NCBI GenBank assembly: GCA_016714815.1
Contig: JADKBZ010000009.1
Location: 124,001-188,000 of the forward strand
Length of the DNA stretch: 64,000 nt
Origin: Holophagales bacterium
GTDB lineage: Bacteria; Acidobacteriota; Thermoanaerobaculia; UBA5066
Direction of reading: 5' to 3'
Below the pieces are notes generated by a model that saw only the letters and a list, made by a program, of their open reading frames with translations, did not search any database and had not been told where the DNA came from. The translations under genes and the position numbers were made by a program. This document shows, piece by piece, positions 6,560-17,432 of the stretch. Position 1 is the first letter of the stretch, and each line of letters starts with the position of its first letter.

Positions 6560-8628
6560 TACATCCTCTCCGGGATCGGGACGCCGAGGACGCCCAGGAC
6601 GTCGTCGAGCGTGGACTGCACGAGCTGGATCGCGGCGCGCCGGGCCCTCCGGCTCTCGTCGCTCTCGGCCTGGAGGATCGGGTGCGTGTGGTAGAGGTGG
6701 TGGAAGGCCGTGCAGACGGCGAGCGCGTGCCGGACCAGGAGCGAGACCTCGAGCGTTTCGGCAGCCTTCTCGAACGTCTCCAGCGTCCGTCCGCAGGTCC
6801 TCACGACGTCCCAGAGGCCGTCGTCGAGGTGGGAGACGTCGAGGTCGGCGACCGACGCGGCCTCGGCCTCGTCGAGGGGGCCCGGGAAGCCCTTCTCCTC
6901 GAGCTTCTTGAAGATGTTCGCGGTCCTCACGGCGGCGTACTGCAGGTAGGGCCCCGTGTCCCCTTCGAAGGCGAGGGCGTCGTCGAAGTCGAAGGCGATG
7001 ACCTTGTTTCGCGAGAAGCGGGTCATGTAGACGCGCAGGGCGCCGATGGCGATCGCCTCGGCGCGGGAGAGGTCGACCGGGGCGCCCGGCTCGCGGGCGA
7101 GGATCTGCTCGAGCGCCTTCTCCACGAGCCGCTCGACGAGGTCGTCGGCCTTGACGCCGAGCCCCTTGCGCCCCGACATCTCGAGGTAGGCCTTGCCGCG
7201 GTCCTCGTCGGTAAGAACGACGCCGAGCGCCTCGGCGGAACCCGGGGTGAGCGCGACCATCTCGTAGGCGAAGTGGACCGAGCGGTCGGCCCCGTCGGCG
7301 AACCCGGCGCGCCGGACCGCTTCCTTGACGACCTTCTGCGGGTAGGACTGCCGCACGTCGATGACGTTGATGACGGCGTCGCCGCTCCCGTAGCGGCCCT
7401 TCGCCTCCGGGTCGGCCCCCTCCGCGTCGTAGCGCGTCCGGTAGAGCGGGGTCACGCCGTCGGAGGCGACGAACTCCGGGTCGCCGAACGGCGTGACGTA
7501 CGGCGTCACCTCGTACTCGAAGTCGATCCCGAGGAGGCCGAGCTTCCAGAGCTGGTAGGCGACGTCCTTGCCGGTGTAGGTGACGGTGCCGTTCGAGCGG
7601 ACGAGGACCTTGTCGGCGTCCTCCATCCCCTCGAAGTCCTTCGCTCCCTCGAGCTTCATGACCCAGCAGCCGGCGTTCTTGCCGTCCGTCTCGAGCTGGG
7701 TGGCGCCGGCGGCCTTCAGGAGCTCGAACGCCTTCGCCCAGAACTGGCGCCCGAGGATGTCGCTCTCGCGAGGCAGGAGGTCGTAGGAGACGCCGATCCG
7801 CTCCATCGTCTTCAGGTGGCAGCGGACGACCGCCTCCGCGAGGCGGGAGGCGAGCGCCGCCGTCGCGCGCTCCTCCTCGGACATCTCGTGCCGGAGGGCG
7901 GCCCCCTCGATGGCGTGTAGGGTCGCCTTCCGCCGCTCCTCGAGCGTCGGGTCTGCCGCGTAGCTGCGCGTCACGAGCGCGTAGAGGTCCCACGCGAGGT
8001 CGCCGAGGCGGCGCGCGGGAACGCCGGGCCCGTCGTCGGGGAAGGCGGCGAGGATCTCGCGGATTTCCGTGCCCAGCGTTTCCGCCTTCTCCGGCTCGGC
8101 GAGATCGCCGGGGTGCTCGAGGCCGACGACGACGTCGGCCACCTGGACGCCGGTGTCGTCGAGGTAGTTCTGGACCTCGACCTTCCTGCCGAGCCTCCGA
8201 AAGACGTGGACGAGGACGTCTCCGAGGACGGCGTTGCGCAGGTGCCCGATGTGGGCGGCCTTGTTCGGGTTGATGTTCGTGTGCTCGACGATCACCTTCC
8301 CGGGCGCGCTCTCGATCTCGGCCGGGGCGAGGAGCATCGCGGCGAGGGCCCTGGGCCGGTCGAGGAAGAGGTTGACGTACCCGCCCCCCTCCACGCTCCG
8401 GCGGGCGACGATCGGCGGCAGGACGAGCGCCGGGGCGAGCTCCTCGGCGATCTTCCGCGGAGGCCGCCGGAGGATCTTGGCGAGCTCGAAGGCGATCGGC
8501 AGGGCGAGGTCGCCGAGCTCCACCTTCGGGGGGGTCTCGATCACGAAACGCGGGGGCTCGACGCCCCAGAGGCGCTGGCAGGCTTCCTGGACGGCGGCTT
8601 CGACTTCTCTCTTCAGGCCAGGGATCAC
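6559..8628 (-). CDS. argS: Arginyl-tRNA synthetase
   Basis: Class I aminoacyl-tRNA synthetase of 689 residues charging tRNA-Arg. The HIGH motif appears as AHIGHLRN within VEHTNINPNKAAHIGHLRNA, and the KMSKS-type loop as EMSGRKGLGVKADDLV. The N-terminal additional domain and the C-terminal DALR-type anticodon-binding domain are both present. I chose GTG 8628 (protein begins MIPGLKREVEAAV) because GAGG lies 5 nt upstream; an in-frame GTG at 8664 would add 12 residues. It forms an overlapping pair with the downstream acetyltransferase. Confidence 0.95.
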   Translation of the reverse strand: MIPGLKREVEAAVQEACQRLWGVEPPRFVIETPPKVELGDLALPIAFELAKILRRPPRKIAEELAPALVLPPIVARRSVEGGGYVNLFLDRPRALAAMLLAPAEIESAPGKVIVEHTNINPNKAAHIGHLRNAVLGDVLVHVFRRLGRKVEVQNYLDDTGVQVADVVVGLEHPGDLAEPEKAETLGTEIREILAAFPDDGPGVPARRLGDLAWDLYALVTRSYAADPTLEERRKATLHAIEGAALRHEMSEEERATAALASRLAEAVVRCHLKTMERIGVSYDLLPRESDILGRQFWAKAFELLKAAGATQLETDGKNAGCWVMKLEGAKDFEGMEDADKVLVRSNGTVTYTGKDVAYQLWKLGLLGIDFEYEVTPYVTPFGDPEFVASDGVTPLYRTRYDAEGADPEAKGRYGSGDAVINVIDVRQSYPQKVVKEAVRRAGFADGADRSVHFAYEMVALTPGSAEALGVVLTDEDRGKAYLEMSGRKGLGVKADDLVERLVEKALEQILAREPGAPVDLSRAEAIAIGALRVYMTRFSRNKVIAFDFDDALAFEGDTGPYLQYAAVRTANIFKKLEEKGFPGPLDEAEAASVADLDVSHLDDGLWDVVRTCGRTLETFEKAAETLEVSLLVRHALAVCTAFHHLYHTHPILQAESDESRRARRAAIQLVQSTLDDVLGVLGVPIPERM

Positions 8629-8714
8629 GGGTACCTCGCTCGGAAGCGTTCGGAGGGGAGGCACGCGGGAGACCCGCGTACAACCCTCGATTTTCGCACG
8701 GGGGCGCCCGCGGA

Positions 8715-8720
8715 TAACAT
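8715..8720 (+). promoter_or_regulatory. -10-like TAACAT for a leaderless transcript
   Basis: TAACAT ends 6 nt before GTG 8727, with no Shine-Dalgarno sequence between them. This is the same arrangement as several other genes in the window. Confidence 0.4.
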
Positions 8721-8726
8721 CGGCGC

Positions 8727-9185
8727 GTGGAAACGTCCGTCTGTCGCGAGATCGTCGTGAAAGCCGACCCCGTTCGCGTCTTCGAGGCGTTCACGGACGT
8801 CGGGGAGCTCCTCTCCTGGTTCGCCGACGCCGCCGTCGTCGGCCGCCGCGTCGGCGGGAACTGGGCGCTCGGGTGGTACGCCGGCGAGGAGTCGGACGAC
8901 GGCCACCACGCCCTCGGCATGTTCGAGGTCTACGAACCGGGGTGCCGACTCGTCGTCCGGGATCTCGCGTTCTCGACGCCCGAAGGGGAGAGCTGGGAAG
9001 GGATGCGCCTCTCGGTGGAGCTCGCGGACCAGGATGGCGGGACGCGCGTGAAGGTCGTCCAGGCCGGGGTGGGAGCGGGGCCGTCGTGGGACCGGTACGC
9101 CGCCGGCCTCGGCCCGGGCTGGGACCGATCCCTCGCCGACCTGCGCGCCTGGCTCGAGGAGGGCCGGAAGCTCCCGGGCCGATGA
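8727..9185 (+). CDS. SRPBCC/AHSA1-family protein
   Basis: This 152-residue protein begins with VCREIVVKADPVRVFEAFTD and continues with LLSWFADAAVVGRRVGGNW and a C-terminal amphipathic helix (WDRSLADLRAWLEEGRK). That is the START/Bet v1-like fold of the AHSA1 (activator of Hsp90 ATPase C-terminal-like) family, which binds hydrophobic ligands. No specific ligand can be read. It diverges from argS and probably has its own leaderless promoter. Confidence 0.8.
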   Translation: METSVCREIVVKADPVRVFEAFTDVGELLSWFADAAVVGRRVGGNWALGWYAGEESDDGHHALGMFEVYEPGCRLVVRDLAFSTPEGESWEGMRLSVELADQDGGTRVKVVQAGVGAGPSWDRYAAGLGPGWDRSLADLRAWLEEGRKLPGR

Positions 9186-9283
9186 GGACTCCCGGCGCCG
9201 ACGTCTCGTGCGCCTCTCCGGGCGGACGGGAGAGGCCAGGAAGACGAAGACGACGAGGAGCGGTATCCTCGGATCGTCCGTCC

Positions 9284-10396
9284 ATGAGGGTCCGTTTCGC
9301 CTTCCTCGCCGCACTCCTCGCGAGCCTGCTGGCTGCCTCCGGGTGCAGCTCGGGCGGGTCGGGGACGGTGCTCAACGCCTCGCCCGAGCGTTGGCGGGGG
9401 GTCGTCGCGTCGAGGGGCGTCGACCCGGGCGACGTGCCGATGCCGATGTACGTCTCCCCCGGAATCCGCGAGGTCGCCGCGCAGATCGCCGGGCCCGGCG
9501 AGGATGGCGAGCGTCTGAAGCGCCTCCAGTCGCTCCTCCTGGACCGGAAGGCGTACGCGTTCGAGTACGACACGACCGGCACCTTCACCGCCGCCGAGGC
9601 GTTCGCGGCCAAGCGCGGCAACTGCGTGTCGTTCACGAACCTGTTCATCGCGTTCGGCCGGGCTATCGGGATCCCGCTCCAGGCCGGTCTCCTCTTCCGC
9701 CGCGGCCGGAGCGAGCGCGAGGGCGATCTCGTCATGGTCTACAACCACATGGTCGCGGTCCTCCCGAAGGGGGGCGACAACACGATCTACGACTTCTACC
9801 TGACGCGCGACGGCAGCCCCATCGACCTGCGGCTCGTCGACGACGTCGCCGTCGCCGCGATCTCGGCGAGCAACCGGGGGATCGAGGCGCTTCGCGCGGG
9901 GGACCTCGAGAAGGCCCACGTCCTCCTCGAGCGCGCGACGAAGCTCGATCCCACCCTGCCCGACCTCCTCTCCAATCTGGGCATCGTGAAGTGGCGTCAG
10001 GGGGACCCGGAAGGGGCTCTCGCCACGTTTCGCCGGGGGCTGGAGATCGATTCGCGCCGACCCGCGCTCCTCCACAACCTGGCCGCCTTCTACATAGAGA
10101 AGGGAAGCATGGCCGAAGCGCGCGCCGCCCTGGCGGCCGCCAGCACCCGGGATGCCTCGCCCTACCTCTTCGTCGTCCAGGGCGACCTCGAGCTGGCGGG
10201 AGGGAACGCGACGGAAGCTCTGAAAGCGTACCGGCGGGCGCACCGGGAGGGGCCGAAGCTCGTGGAGCCGCTTCTGGGGATCGCACGGGCCCAGAAGGGG
10301 CTCGGGAACGACGCCGCCGCTCGCCGGGCCCTCCGGAAGGCCGAGAAGCTCCGGCCGGACGACGAACACATCCGGTCGCTTCTGGAAGGGTCCTGA
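9284..10396 (+). CDS. Lipoprotein with transglutaminase-like and TPR domains
   Basis: This 370-residue protein has a lipoprotein signal (LLAASGC, lipidated Cys21), then a transglutaminase-like core with a Cys in KRGNCVSFTNLF, His in YNHMVAVL and Asp in IYDFYL, which makes a plausible catalytic triad. From about residue 190 come four or five TPR repeats (for example LLSNLGIVKWRQGDPEGALA). It is probably membrane-anchored and periplasmic. The fold suggests a peptide/amide-processing or structural role, but no substrate is evident. The start ATG 9284 is fixed by the lipoprotein signal. TATCCT 14 nt upstream may be its -10. Confidence 0.8.
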   Translation: MRVRFAFLAALLASLLAASGCSSGGSGTVLNASPERWRGVVASRGVDPGDVPMPMYVSPGIREVAAQIAGPGEDGERLKRLQSLLLDRKAYAFEYDTTGTFTAAEAFAAKRGNCVSFTNLFIAFGRAIGIPLQAGLLFRRGRSEREGDLVMVYNHMVAVLPKGGDNTIYDFYLTRDGSPIDLRLVDDVAVAAISASNRGIEALRAGDLEKAHVLLERATKLDPTLPDLLSNLGIVKWRQGDPEGALATFRRGLEIDSRRPALLHNLAAFYIEKGSMAEARAALAAASTRDASPYLFVVQGDLELAGGNATEALKAYRRAHREGPKLVEPLLGIARAQKGLGNDAAARRALRKAEKLRPDDEHIRSLLEGS

Positions 10397-10498
10397 GCCC
10401 GGACGAGGATGACTCGAAGCGGGGGAACGGACTCCCCGTGGGGTATAGTTCCAAGGATGCGCCGGTTCCGGCGAACTCCCCCCGAAAGGACCACGCGG

Positions 10499-12160
10499 AT
10501 GAGAAAGCTGAGGCTTCTTGCGACCCTCGTCCCGCTCGTGGCGCTCGCTTTCCCCGCGGCCGCCCAGCTGGAAAAATTCAAGGACTGGGACAAGTCTCCC
10601 GAGTTCACCTACTACGCCACCGAGGACGAGCAGGCCGCCTGGAAGGCCGTGAAGTCCGACGAGGAGGCGCAGAAGTTCAACAACCTCTTCTGGGGCAGGC
10701 GTCATCCCGACTACCAGAAGACCGCCAGGAACGCCTTCCGCGACCGGTTCGACCTCCTCGCCCAGAAGGCCGACGAGCTCTTCCCCCTCGGCAAGGTGGG
10801 CGACAAGCGCTTCCGGCGGGGGGCGCTGACCGAGCGCGGCAAGGTTCTCATCCTCCTCGGGGCTCCGAAGTCGATGGGCTCCAAGGTCATGAGCTCCCAG
10901 GACTCCGTGAACGCTGCCAACGCGGAAGGGGGCGACGGCCGCTTCCTCGGCGCGGTCAGCGGCGGGCTCACGATCATGACCAAGTTCCAGTACGAGAAGG
11001 ACCAGCTGCCCGAGTGGGCCGGCGTGAAGTCGCTCGTTCTCACGTTCACGATCGATCAGACGAGGCTGGACGAGTCGGTCGACAAGATGGGGGACGTCAA
11101 GCGCATCCACAAGAAGGCGATCGCGGCGGCGCTCGTCAATCCGAAGATGACCGAGCCTCCCGTCTACAAGACGCGCGAGGAGCACGAGGCCGAGCAGAGG
11201 GCCGCTGCGGAAGCGGCTGCCGAAGCCGCCAAGGGCCCGGTTCTCGCCGCCCCGGTCCGCGCGCTCCTCGACGCGCTCGTCGCCAGGGAGCCGGACGGTG
11301 ACCTCGGACTCTTCCCGCTCGCGTTCGGCGACAAGGCGACCCACCTGATGGTTCAGCTCGCGATCCCGGGCGCCGTCGTCGCGGCGCCCGCCGACCCGGC
11401 CGCGCCTGGCGCCGCTCCGGCTGGCGCCCCGGCGATGAAGGTCGCCCTCCTCGTGAAGGGGAAGGACGGCAAGGACGCGGCGCGTCGCGAAGAGGCCGCC
11501 GTCCTCCAGAAGACGAAGGGCGACTATTTCGTCGACTACTCCCTGCCGATCCCGCCCGGCGACTACGACGTCGCCATGGTGCTCTTCGACGCCGCCGGCG
11601 TGGAGAAGGTCTCGGCCCACCGCGTGGTGAACGTCCCGGCTCTGCCGGCCGAGTTCGGGTCGTCCCCGCTCATCCTGGCCTGCAACGACCTCCCGTTCGA
11701 GGGCGCCAAGGGGGACGAGCCCTTCGTCTTCGCCTCGCGTAAGTTCGTCGTCCGGGGCGGGAACAAGTTCCAGAAGACGGACGGACTCGCCTACATGGCG
11801 CGTTTCTACAACCCGTCGGTCGACCCGGCGACGAAGAAGCTGCAGCTGAAGAGGTCGATCTCCATCAAGCCCAAGAGCGGCTCCACGATCGACGTTCCCC
11901 AGCCCCCGGACGAGCCGATGGCGGTTCCGGAGCAGGCAGGGGCGTCGACCGCGATCGTCCTCGACCTGGCAGGGGCCATCGTCGACGTCAACGTCGGAGA
12001 GTACTTCCGCCCGGGCGAGTACACCCTGATCCTCAAGGTCACGGATGTCGTCGCCGGCAAGTCCGTCGAGTCGAAGGCCTCGTTCACCCTGGTGGCCCCG
12101 CCCCCGGCGGCTCCCGGGGCCAAGGCCCCCGCGGCGAAGGCGCCGGCACCGAAGAAGTAG
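10499..12160 (+). CDS. Secreted GWxTD-domain-containing protein
   Basis: This 553-residue protein begins with a signal peptide (MRKLRLLATLVPLVALAFPAAA). A GWxTD-family domain follows at about 30-150: YYATEDEQAAWKAVKSDEE, FNNLFWGRRHPDY, then TERGKVLILLGAPKS. The name-giving motif is diverged to GALTE. The rest contains beta-rich domains and ends in an Ala/Pro/Lys tail. GWxTD proteins are common in Acidobacteriota and Bacteroidota and have no firmly known function. ATG 10499 has GAAAGGA 9 nt upstream, and TATAGT at 10444-10449 is a likely -10. A terminator follows. Confidence 0.82.
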   Translation: MRKLRLLATLVPLVALAFPAAAQLEKFKDWDKSPEFTYYATEDEQAAWKAVKSDEEAQKFNNLFWGRRHPDYQKTARNAFRDRFDLLAQKADELFPLGKVGDKRFRRGALTERGKVLILLGAPKSMGSKVMSSQDSVNAANAEGGDGRFLGAVSGGLTIMTKFQYEKDQLPEWAGVKSLVLTFTIDQTRLDESVDKMGDVKRIHKKAIAAALVNPKMTEPPVYKTREEHEAEQRAAAEAAAEAAKGPVLAAPVRALLDALVAREPDGDLGLFPLAFGDKATHLMVQLAIPGAVVAAPADPAAPGAAPAGAPAMKVALLVKGKDGKDAARREEAAVLQKTKGDYFVDYSLPIPPGDYDVAMVLFDAAGVEKVSAHRVVNVPALPAEFGSSPLILACNDLPFEGAKGDEPFVFASRKFVVRGGNKFQKTDGLAYMARFYNPSVDPATKKLQLKRSISIKPKSGSTIDVPQPPDEPMAVPEQAGASTAIVLDLAGAIVDVNVGEYFRPGEYTLILKVTDVVAGKSVESKASFTLVAPPPAAPGAKAPAAKAPAPKK

Positions 12161-12187
12161 CCTCCTCTCTCGAACCCGGAATGGACG

Positions 12188-12213
12188 AAGGCCCCGGCGC
12201 GAGCCGGGGCCTT
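12188..12213. terminator. Bidirectional hairpin terminator
   Basis: A perfect 11-bp inverted repeat (AAGGCCCCGGC / GCCGGGGCCTT) with a GCGA tetraloop sits between two convergent genes (stops at 12160 and 12246). Short TT/AA ends suit both directions. Confidence 0.7.
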
Positions 12214-12245
12214 CTGCCGTCCGGGGTGGTGGAACGGAGGGGCTG

Positions 12246-13877
12246 CTATTCGACCCGGAGGTCGAACGAGGCCAGAGCCATCCGGCCGGAGGCGACGTCG
12301 CGAACCGCCGCCACGAAACGGATGTTCCCCTTGCCGGTCGTGAGCTGGCCGCGGTGGACGAACGCCTGTCCCTTCGCCTTCTCCCAGTCCGCGACCGGGA
12401 TCGAAACGCTGACCTTCTCGGGCTTGATGGACGACCGGGCGCCCGTGTCTTCCGCGGCGGAGAGCGTCACCTCGGCGGCCGCCTTCATGAAACCGCCCTC
12501 TTCCCGGAAGGTCAGCTCCGAGATCGGGAAAGCGACGTCCCAGGGCGCCGTGCGGCGGCCGATTCCCCCCTTCTTCTCGAGCGCGCCGATCCGCAGGGTC
12601 GCCGCGAAGTCCCCGGTCGCGCCGGGGGTCAGGAGGGCCATCTCGACGCGGTCGACGGCCGCCTCGTCCGCCGTCTTGGCACCGAAGCCGGTCCGGGCCC
12701 GCACGGCCACGCCGGGACGGGTCGAGCGGACTTCGACCTTGCGGGATCCTCTGCCGGGAACCCCGTTGAGGGTGACGCCGACGGAGTAGTAGCTGCTCGC
12801 CTCCCGGTAGACGCGGTCGAGGTCGGCGCGGAAGACGTTCCGGTTCTCGACGAGCGAGCCGCCCGTGTCGGCCGCCAGGGCCGCCATCGAGTCGCGGAAG
12901 TTCTGCGCCTTGAAGAAGGGGTTGACGCCCGCGGGGAGCATCTGGGACGCGTCGGAATCGGAGGAGAGGCCCTTGGCGTCGAAGACCTGGATCGTGATTC
13001 CGGAGCTGTTCGCCCGGGCCAGGACTTTTCCGATGTCGTCGCCGATGTTCTCCTCGAACTGGCTGTTGAGCGACGTTCCGTACGCCTGGGTCAGCGTCTG
13101 CCCGGGGAACCACTCGTAGCCGTTCGTCACGAGGAGGAGAGTCCGCTTGCCGGAGCGCGCGGCGAGGGCGGAAACGCTTCGTGCGAGCTCGGCGAGAGCG
13201 GACCGCTCCCGCGTGGCGGCCTGGACCTGCCAGTTCCTGAGGATCCCGTCGCGCGTGTAGGGGCGGGCGACCCTGAGCTCGCGGACCGTCTGCTGGTACT
13301 GCGATTCCCACATGAGGCCCGCGGGAGAGGCCTTCTCGAGGCGGGAGAGGCCGTCGAGGAGGGTCTCCTTGCTGTTCGTGAAGGGGACGAGGACGCGCGT
13401 GGCGCCGGTGTACGAGACGATCGAGGCCCGGTCGGAAGGGGAGAGGCGCGTGACGAAGTCCCGCAGGCCTTCGATGACGGCGACGCGCTGCGGGGGGAGG
13501 AGGCGGTCGTCGTCGAAGTAGACGAGGAACTGCCTGGGAACGTAGGTCTCGCCGCTGTCGGCCTTGAGCGTGTCGAGGACGAGGTCGGGCGAGGCGGTCG
13601 CGAGGTCCGGTCCGTGGACCGTGCCCGCCTCGATCCGGGTGAAGTAGTCGATCGGCACCGGCTTGCCGTCGACGCGGACGACGAACTCCTCGCGCGCCAG
13701 GTCGTTGACCGCACGGCCGTCCTTGGTCGCGACGACGTCGAGGTCCATGGCGGTGACCTCGACGGCCGCTCTCACCCCGGCCTGGGGCACGGGCGGGGAA
13801 GAGGGGCCGGCCGCCAGGCCCCGGGCCGCGGGGAGGAGCGCGAGGACGCAGGTGAGAAAGCGAAAGCGAACGACCAT
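12246..13877 (-). CDS. Secreted VWFA-related Acidobacterial-domain protein
   Basis: This 543-residue protein has a signal peptide (residues 1-23), an N-terminal strand region ending in EEFVVRVDGKPVPIDYF, and a VWA-like domain at about 95-310. There RQFLVYFDDDRLLPPQRV stands where the metal-site strand is expected and KRTLLLVTNGYEWFPGQT forms a later strand. YREASSYYSVGV is also typical of the TIGR03436-type family. The canonical DxSxS MIDAS is replaced by FDDD, so metal binding is uncertain. GGAGG lies 7 nt before ATG 13877. The family is strongly enriched in Acidobacteria; its role is unknown. Confidence 0.85.
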   Translation of the reverse strand: MVVRFRFLTCVLALLPAARGLAAGPSSPPVPQAGVRAAVEVTAMDLDVVATKDGRAVNDLAREEFVVRVDGKPVPIDYFTRIEAGTVHGPDLATASPDLVLDTLKADSGETYVPRQFLVYFDDDRLLPPQRVAVIEGLRDFVTRLSPSDRASIVSYTGATRVLVPFTNSKETLLDGLSRLEKASPAGLMWESQYQQTVRELRVARPYTRDGILRNWQVQAATRERSALAELARSVSALAARSGKRTLLLVTNGYEWFPGQTLTQAYGTSLNSQFEENIGDDIGKVLARANSSGITIQVFDAKGLSSDSDASQMLPAGVNPFFKAQNFRDSMAALAADTGGSLVENRNVFRADLDRVYREASSYYSVGVTLNGVPGRGSRKVEVRSTRPGVAVRARTGFGAKTADEAAVDRVEMALLTPGATGDFAATLRIGALEKKGGIGRRTAPWDVAFPISELTFREEGGFMKAAAEVTLSAAEDTGARSSIKPEKVSVSIPVADWEKAKGQAFVHRGQLTTGKGNIRFVAAVRDVASGRMALASFDLRVE

Positions 13878-13921
13878 CTTGGACCTCCGTGGGAAGCTGC
13901 AATGCGGCGAAGGCCGCGGAT

Positions 13922-15358
13922 CTAGAGCCCGAGGACTTCGCGAAGCGCCGCGGCGTCGCCGGCGATTCTCTCCGCCAGGTGTTCGTCCACGACGAGGGAG
14001 GAGTAGCGGTCGGCGAGCTCGGGGTCCTCGCTCGTCCACTCCCGCCCGACCTGGTCGGCGGCAACCATCTGCTTCGCGAGAAAGACCAGTTGCTCGGCGG
14101 CGGGGCTGTGGCTCGAGACCTGACCGCTCGAGCCCAGGACGTCGGCGAACGAGTCGGGCAGATTCACTTTCCGTGCCAGCAACCGACCGCACGAGGCGCG
14201 GTACCACGAAAGCGCGGCGGCGCGGAAGGGTCCGGGCTCGAAGTCCTCTGCGAGGAGGAGCTTGAGCAGCTCGTAGCTGCCGAGCGGCTCGAGGAGGGCG
14301 AGGGTCCACGCGACGCCGGGGTCCTCTCCGGTGGCCGGTGCGACGTGGGAAGCGGCCACTGCCGTGGACACGGCGGCCCTCCGGAGCGCCTGTTCGAGCC
14401 GTTCTCTCGTCGAGACCGTGGGCGTGTCTTCGTCGGAGAGGAGCTCCAGGAGGCGGCGCAGCGCACCGGGGCCGATCGCGGCGGTCGCCTCGTGGACCGT
14501 CGACAGGAGGCCCCTGCCGGACGTCCGGAGCGAATTTGCGAGGAACAGGACGTCGAGCGTCAGGAACGGGTCGGTAGCCGCGAGGCGGACGACCTCCTCG
14601 CTTTCGGTCCTGGCTGCGAGAGCGGCGCGACACCGCTCGGCGGTGTCGGCGAAGAGGGGGAACGGGCGGAACGGCTGATGGAGGGTTGCGGCGACCTTCT
14701 CCGAGTAGCGTCCGAACACGACGAAGCGGTCCCGCCACACGCTGGCGGAAGAGTGCTCGTGGTCGAGGCCCTCGGAAACGGAGAAGAACGCGAGCGCGAC
14801 GGCCTGCGGCGAGAAATCCATCTCCGGAGGCCGGGGCGTCCCGCGGGCCGCCTTGAACGGGGACCGGATGCGGGCCGTGTCGTCGACCGAGCGCGCCCCC
14901 TCGAGCGCGAGGACCTGCCCCCGGAGGGAGAGCTGGATCCGAAGGAAGTCCTCGGTGGCGATGGAAGGGTCGAAGACGAACGTCGCCCCGTGCCAGTGGA
15001 AGAGGTCGAGGAGGATCTTGAGCGCGAGCTGCTCCACCGCGGTCGCGAGCTCCTCGCGCGGGAGGAGGCCGCACTCCAGGATGAGCCGCGTCAGGCTCCT
15101 TCCGGTGAGGAAGCTGTCGGCGAGGACCTCGTAGACGACGGGCTCGGGGAGTATTCCGCGGGACGCCAGGTAGGTGCCGAGGCGTTCTTCGGGCCGGAGC
15201 GACGAGACGAAGACGATCGCACCGTCCTTCAGGTCGATCGTCCGCCGCTCGTCGCCGCGAGTGATGGCCACCCGCCCGGAGAGCCGGTTCATCTCGAGCC
15301 ACTGAAGGAGGTCGGCGAGGGAGAAGGTATCGAGTGTCCCGTTGAGCGTCTTCGGCAC
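13922..15358 (-). CDS. DUF4388 (PATAN-like) and HDOD domain protein
   Basis: This 478-residue cytoplasmic protein starts with a DUF4388 domain (residues 3-100: LNGTLDTFSLADLLQWLEMN, then SGRVAITRGDERRTIDLKDG). A mixed middle region follows, then an HDOD-like helical domain at about 270-450 (EEVVRLAATDPFLTLDVLFL, ANS, then STVHEATAAIGPGALRRLLE). DUF4388 and HDOD proteins are frequent in signalling and motility networks of Acidobacteria, Deltaproteobacteria and others. Catalytic HD residues are not evident, as is normal for HDOD. The start is GTG 15358. Confidence 0.75.
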   Translation of the reverse strand: MPKTLNGTLDTFSLADLLQWLEMNRLSGRVAITRGDERRTIDLKDGAIVFVSSLRPEERLGTYLASRGILPEPVVYEVLADSFLTGRSLTRLILECGLLPREELATAVEQLALKILLDLFHWHGATFVFDPSIATEDFLRIQLSLRGQVLALEGARSVDDTARIRSPFKAARGTPRPPEMDFSPQAVALAFFSVSEGLDHEHSSASVWRDRFVVFGRYSEKVAATLHQPFRPFPLFADTAERCRAALAARTESEEVVRLAATDPFLTLDVLFLANSLRTSGRGLLSTVHEATAAIGPGALRRLLELLSDEDTPTVSTRERLEQALRRAAVSTAVAASHVAPATGEDPGVAWTLALLEPLGSYELLKLLLAEDFEPGPFRAAALSWYRASCGRLLARKVNLPDSFADVLGSSGQVSSHSPAAEQLVFLAKQMVAADQVGREWTSEDPELADRYSSLVVDEHLAERIAGDAAALREVLGL

Positions 15359-15472
15359 CGCTCCGGGAAGTGTGACACGAAGCCGGGCCGGGAGCGCGGA
15401 GAGGGCTCGGGGAAGAGGCCGGAAACTGGGGATATCGCAGCTGGCGGGGTGTCCGATTCCAGCGTTTCAATT

Positions 15473-15478
15473 TAGCAT
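15473..15478 (+). promoter_or_regulatory. -10-like TAGCAT for a leaderless transcript
   Basis: TAGCAT, in a locally AT-rich stretch (TTTCAATTTAGCAT), ends 6 nt before ATG 15485 with no Shine-Dalgarno sequence. Confidence 0.5.
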
Positions 15479-15484
15479 CGTGGG

Positions 15485-17071
<1,587 letters not shown>

Positions 17072-17432
17072 GAACGGGCGGGCCGCGTCCGGAGGCTCCC
17101 AGGGGGTGTCCGGACGCCGCCCGGATCCATCGAAATCCGATCGCCGGTCGACCACTTTCCCGGGCAAAACCGCTGCCAGAAACGACCCCCGCCTGTGTAA
17201 TTCGTTTCGGACCGCTCGGAATGCGGCTTTACTTCATCCTTACAGCGTTCGAAATATGTCAAGTGTTTGAAGTGGAATGACTTGCCTGTATTGCACCTTC
17301 CGGAGTGCATTCCATGCTCGGGCCGCTCGTCATGCGGCTTCGCGAGGTTTTAGACAGGCGAATTCACAGGCTATTGCACAGCGCTGCTGGGAAAGGCGGT
17401 AAGCCACACGGATGGAACGTCTTCTGCGCCAT
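17072..17432. other. Intergenic region with hairpin and AT-rich segment
   Basis: A 361-bp gap between convergent mcm and tdk. It opens with a 9-bp inverted repeat (GCGTCCGGA 17085-17093 / TCCGGACGC 17109-17117), a possible mcm terminator. The segment 17221-17280 is only 40% GC. Two imperfect 18-nt direct repeats (17212-17229 and 17323-17340, 16 of 18 identical) each contain a CCGC-n7-GCGG dyad. A TGCAC/GTGCA hairpin lies between them at about 17292-17309. No convincing gene was found. Confidence 0.5.

Noticed and set aside
15359..15484. Cobalamin riboswitch before the methylmalonyl-CoA mutase gene
   Set aside because: The gap is only 126 bp, no B12-box-like sequence is visible, and the -10 hexamer lies 6 nt before the start, leaving no leader.
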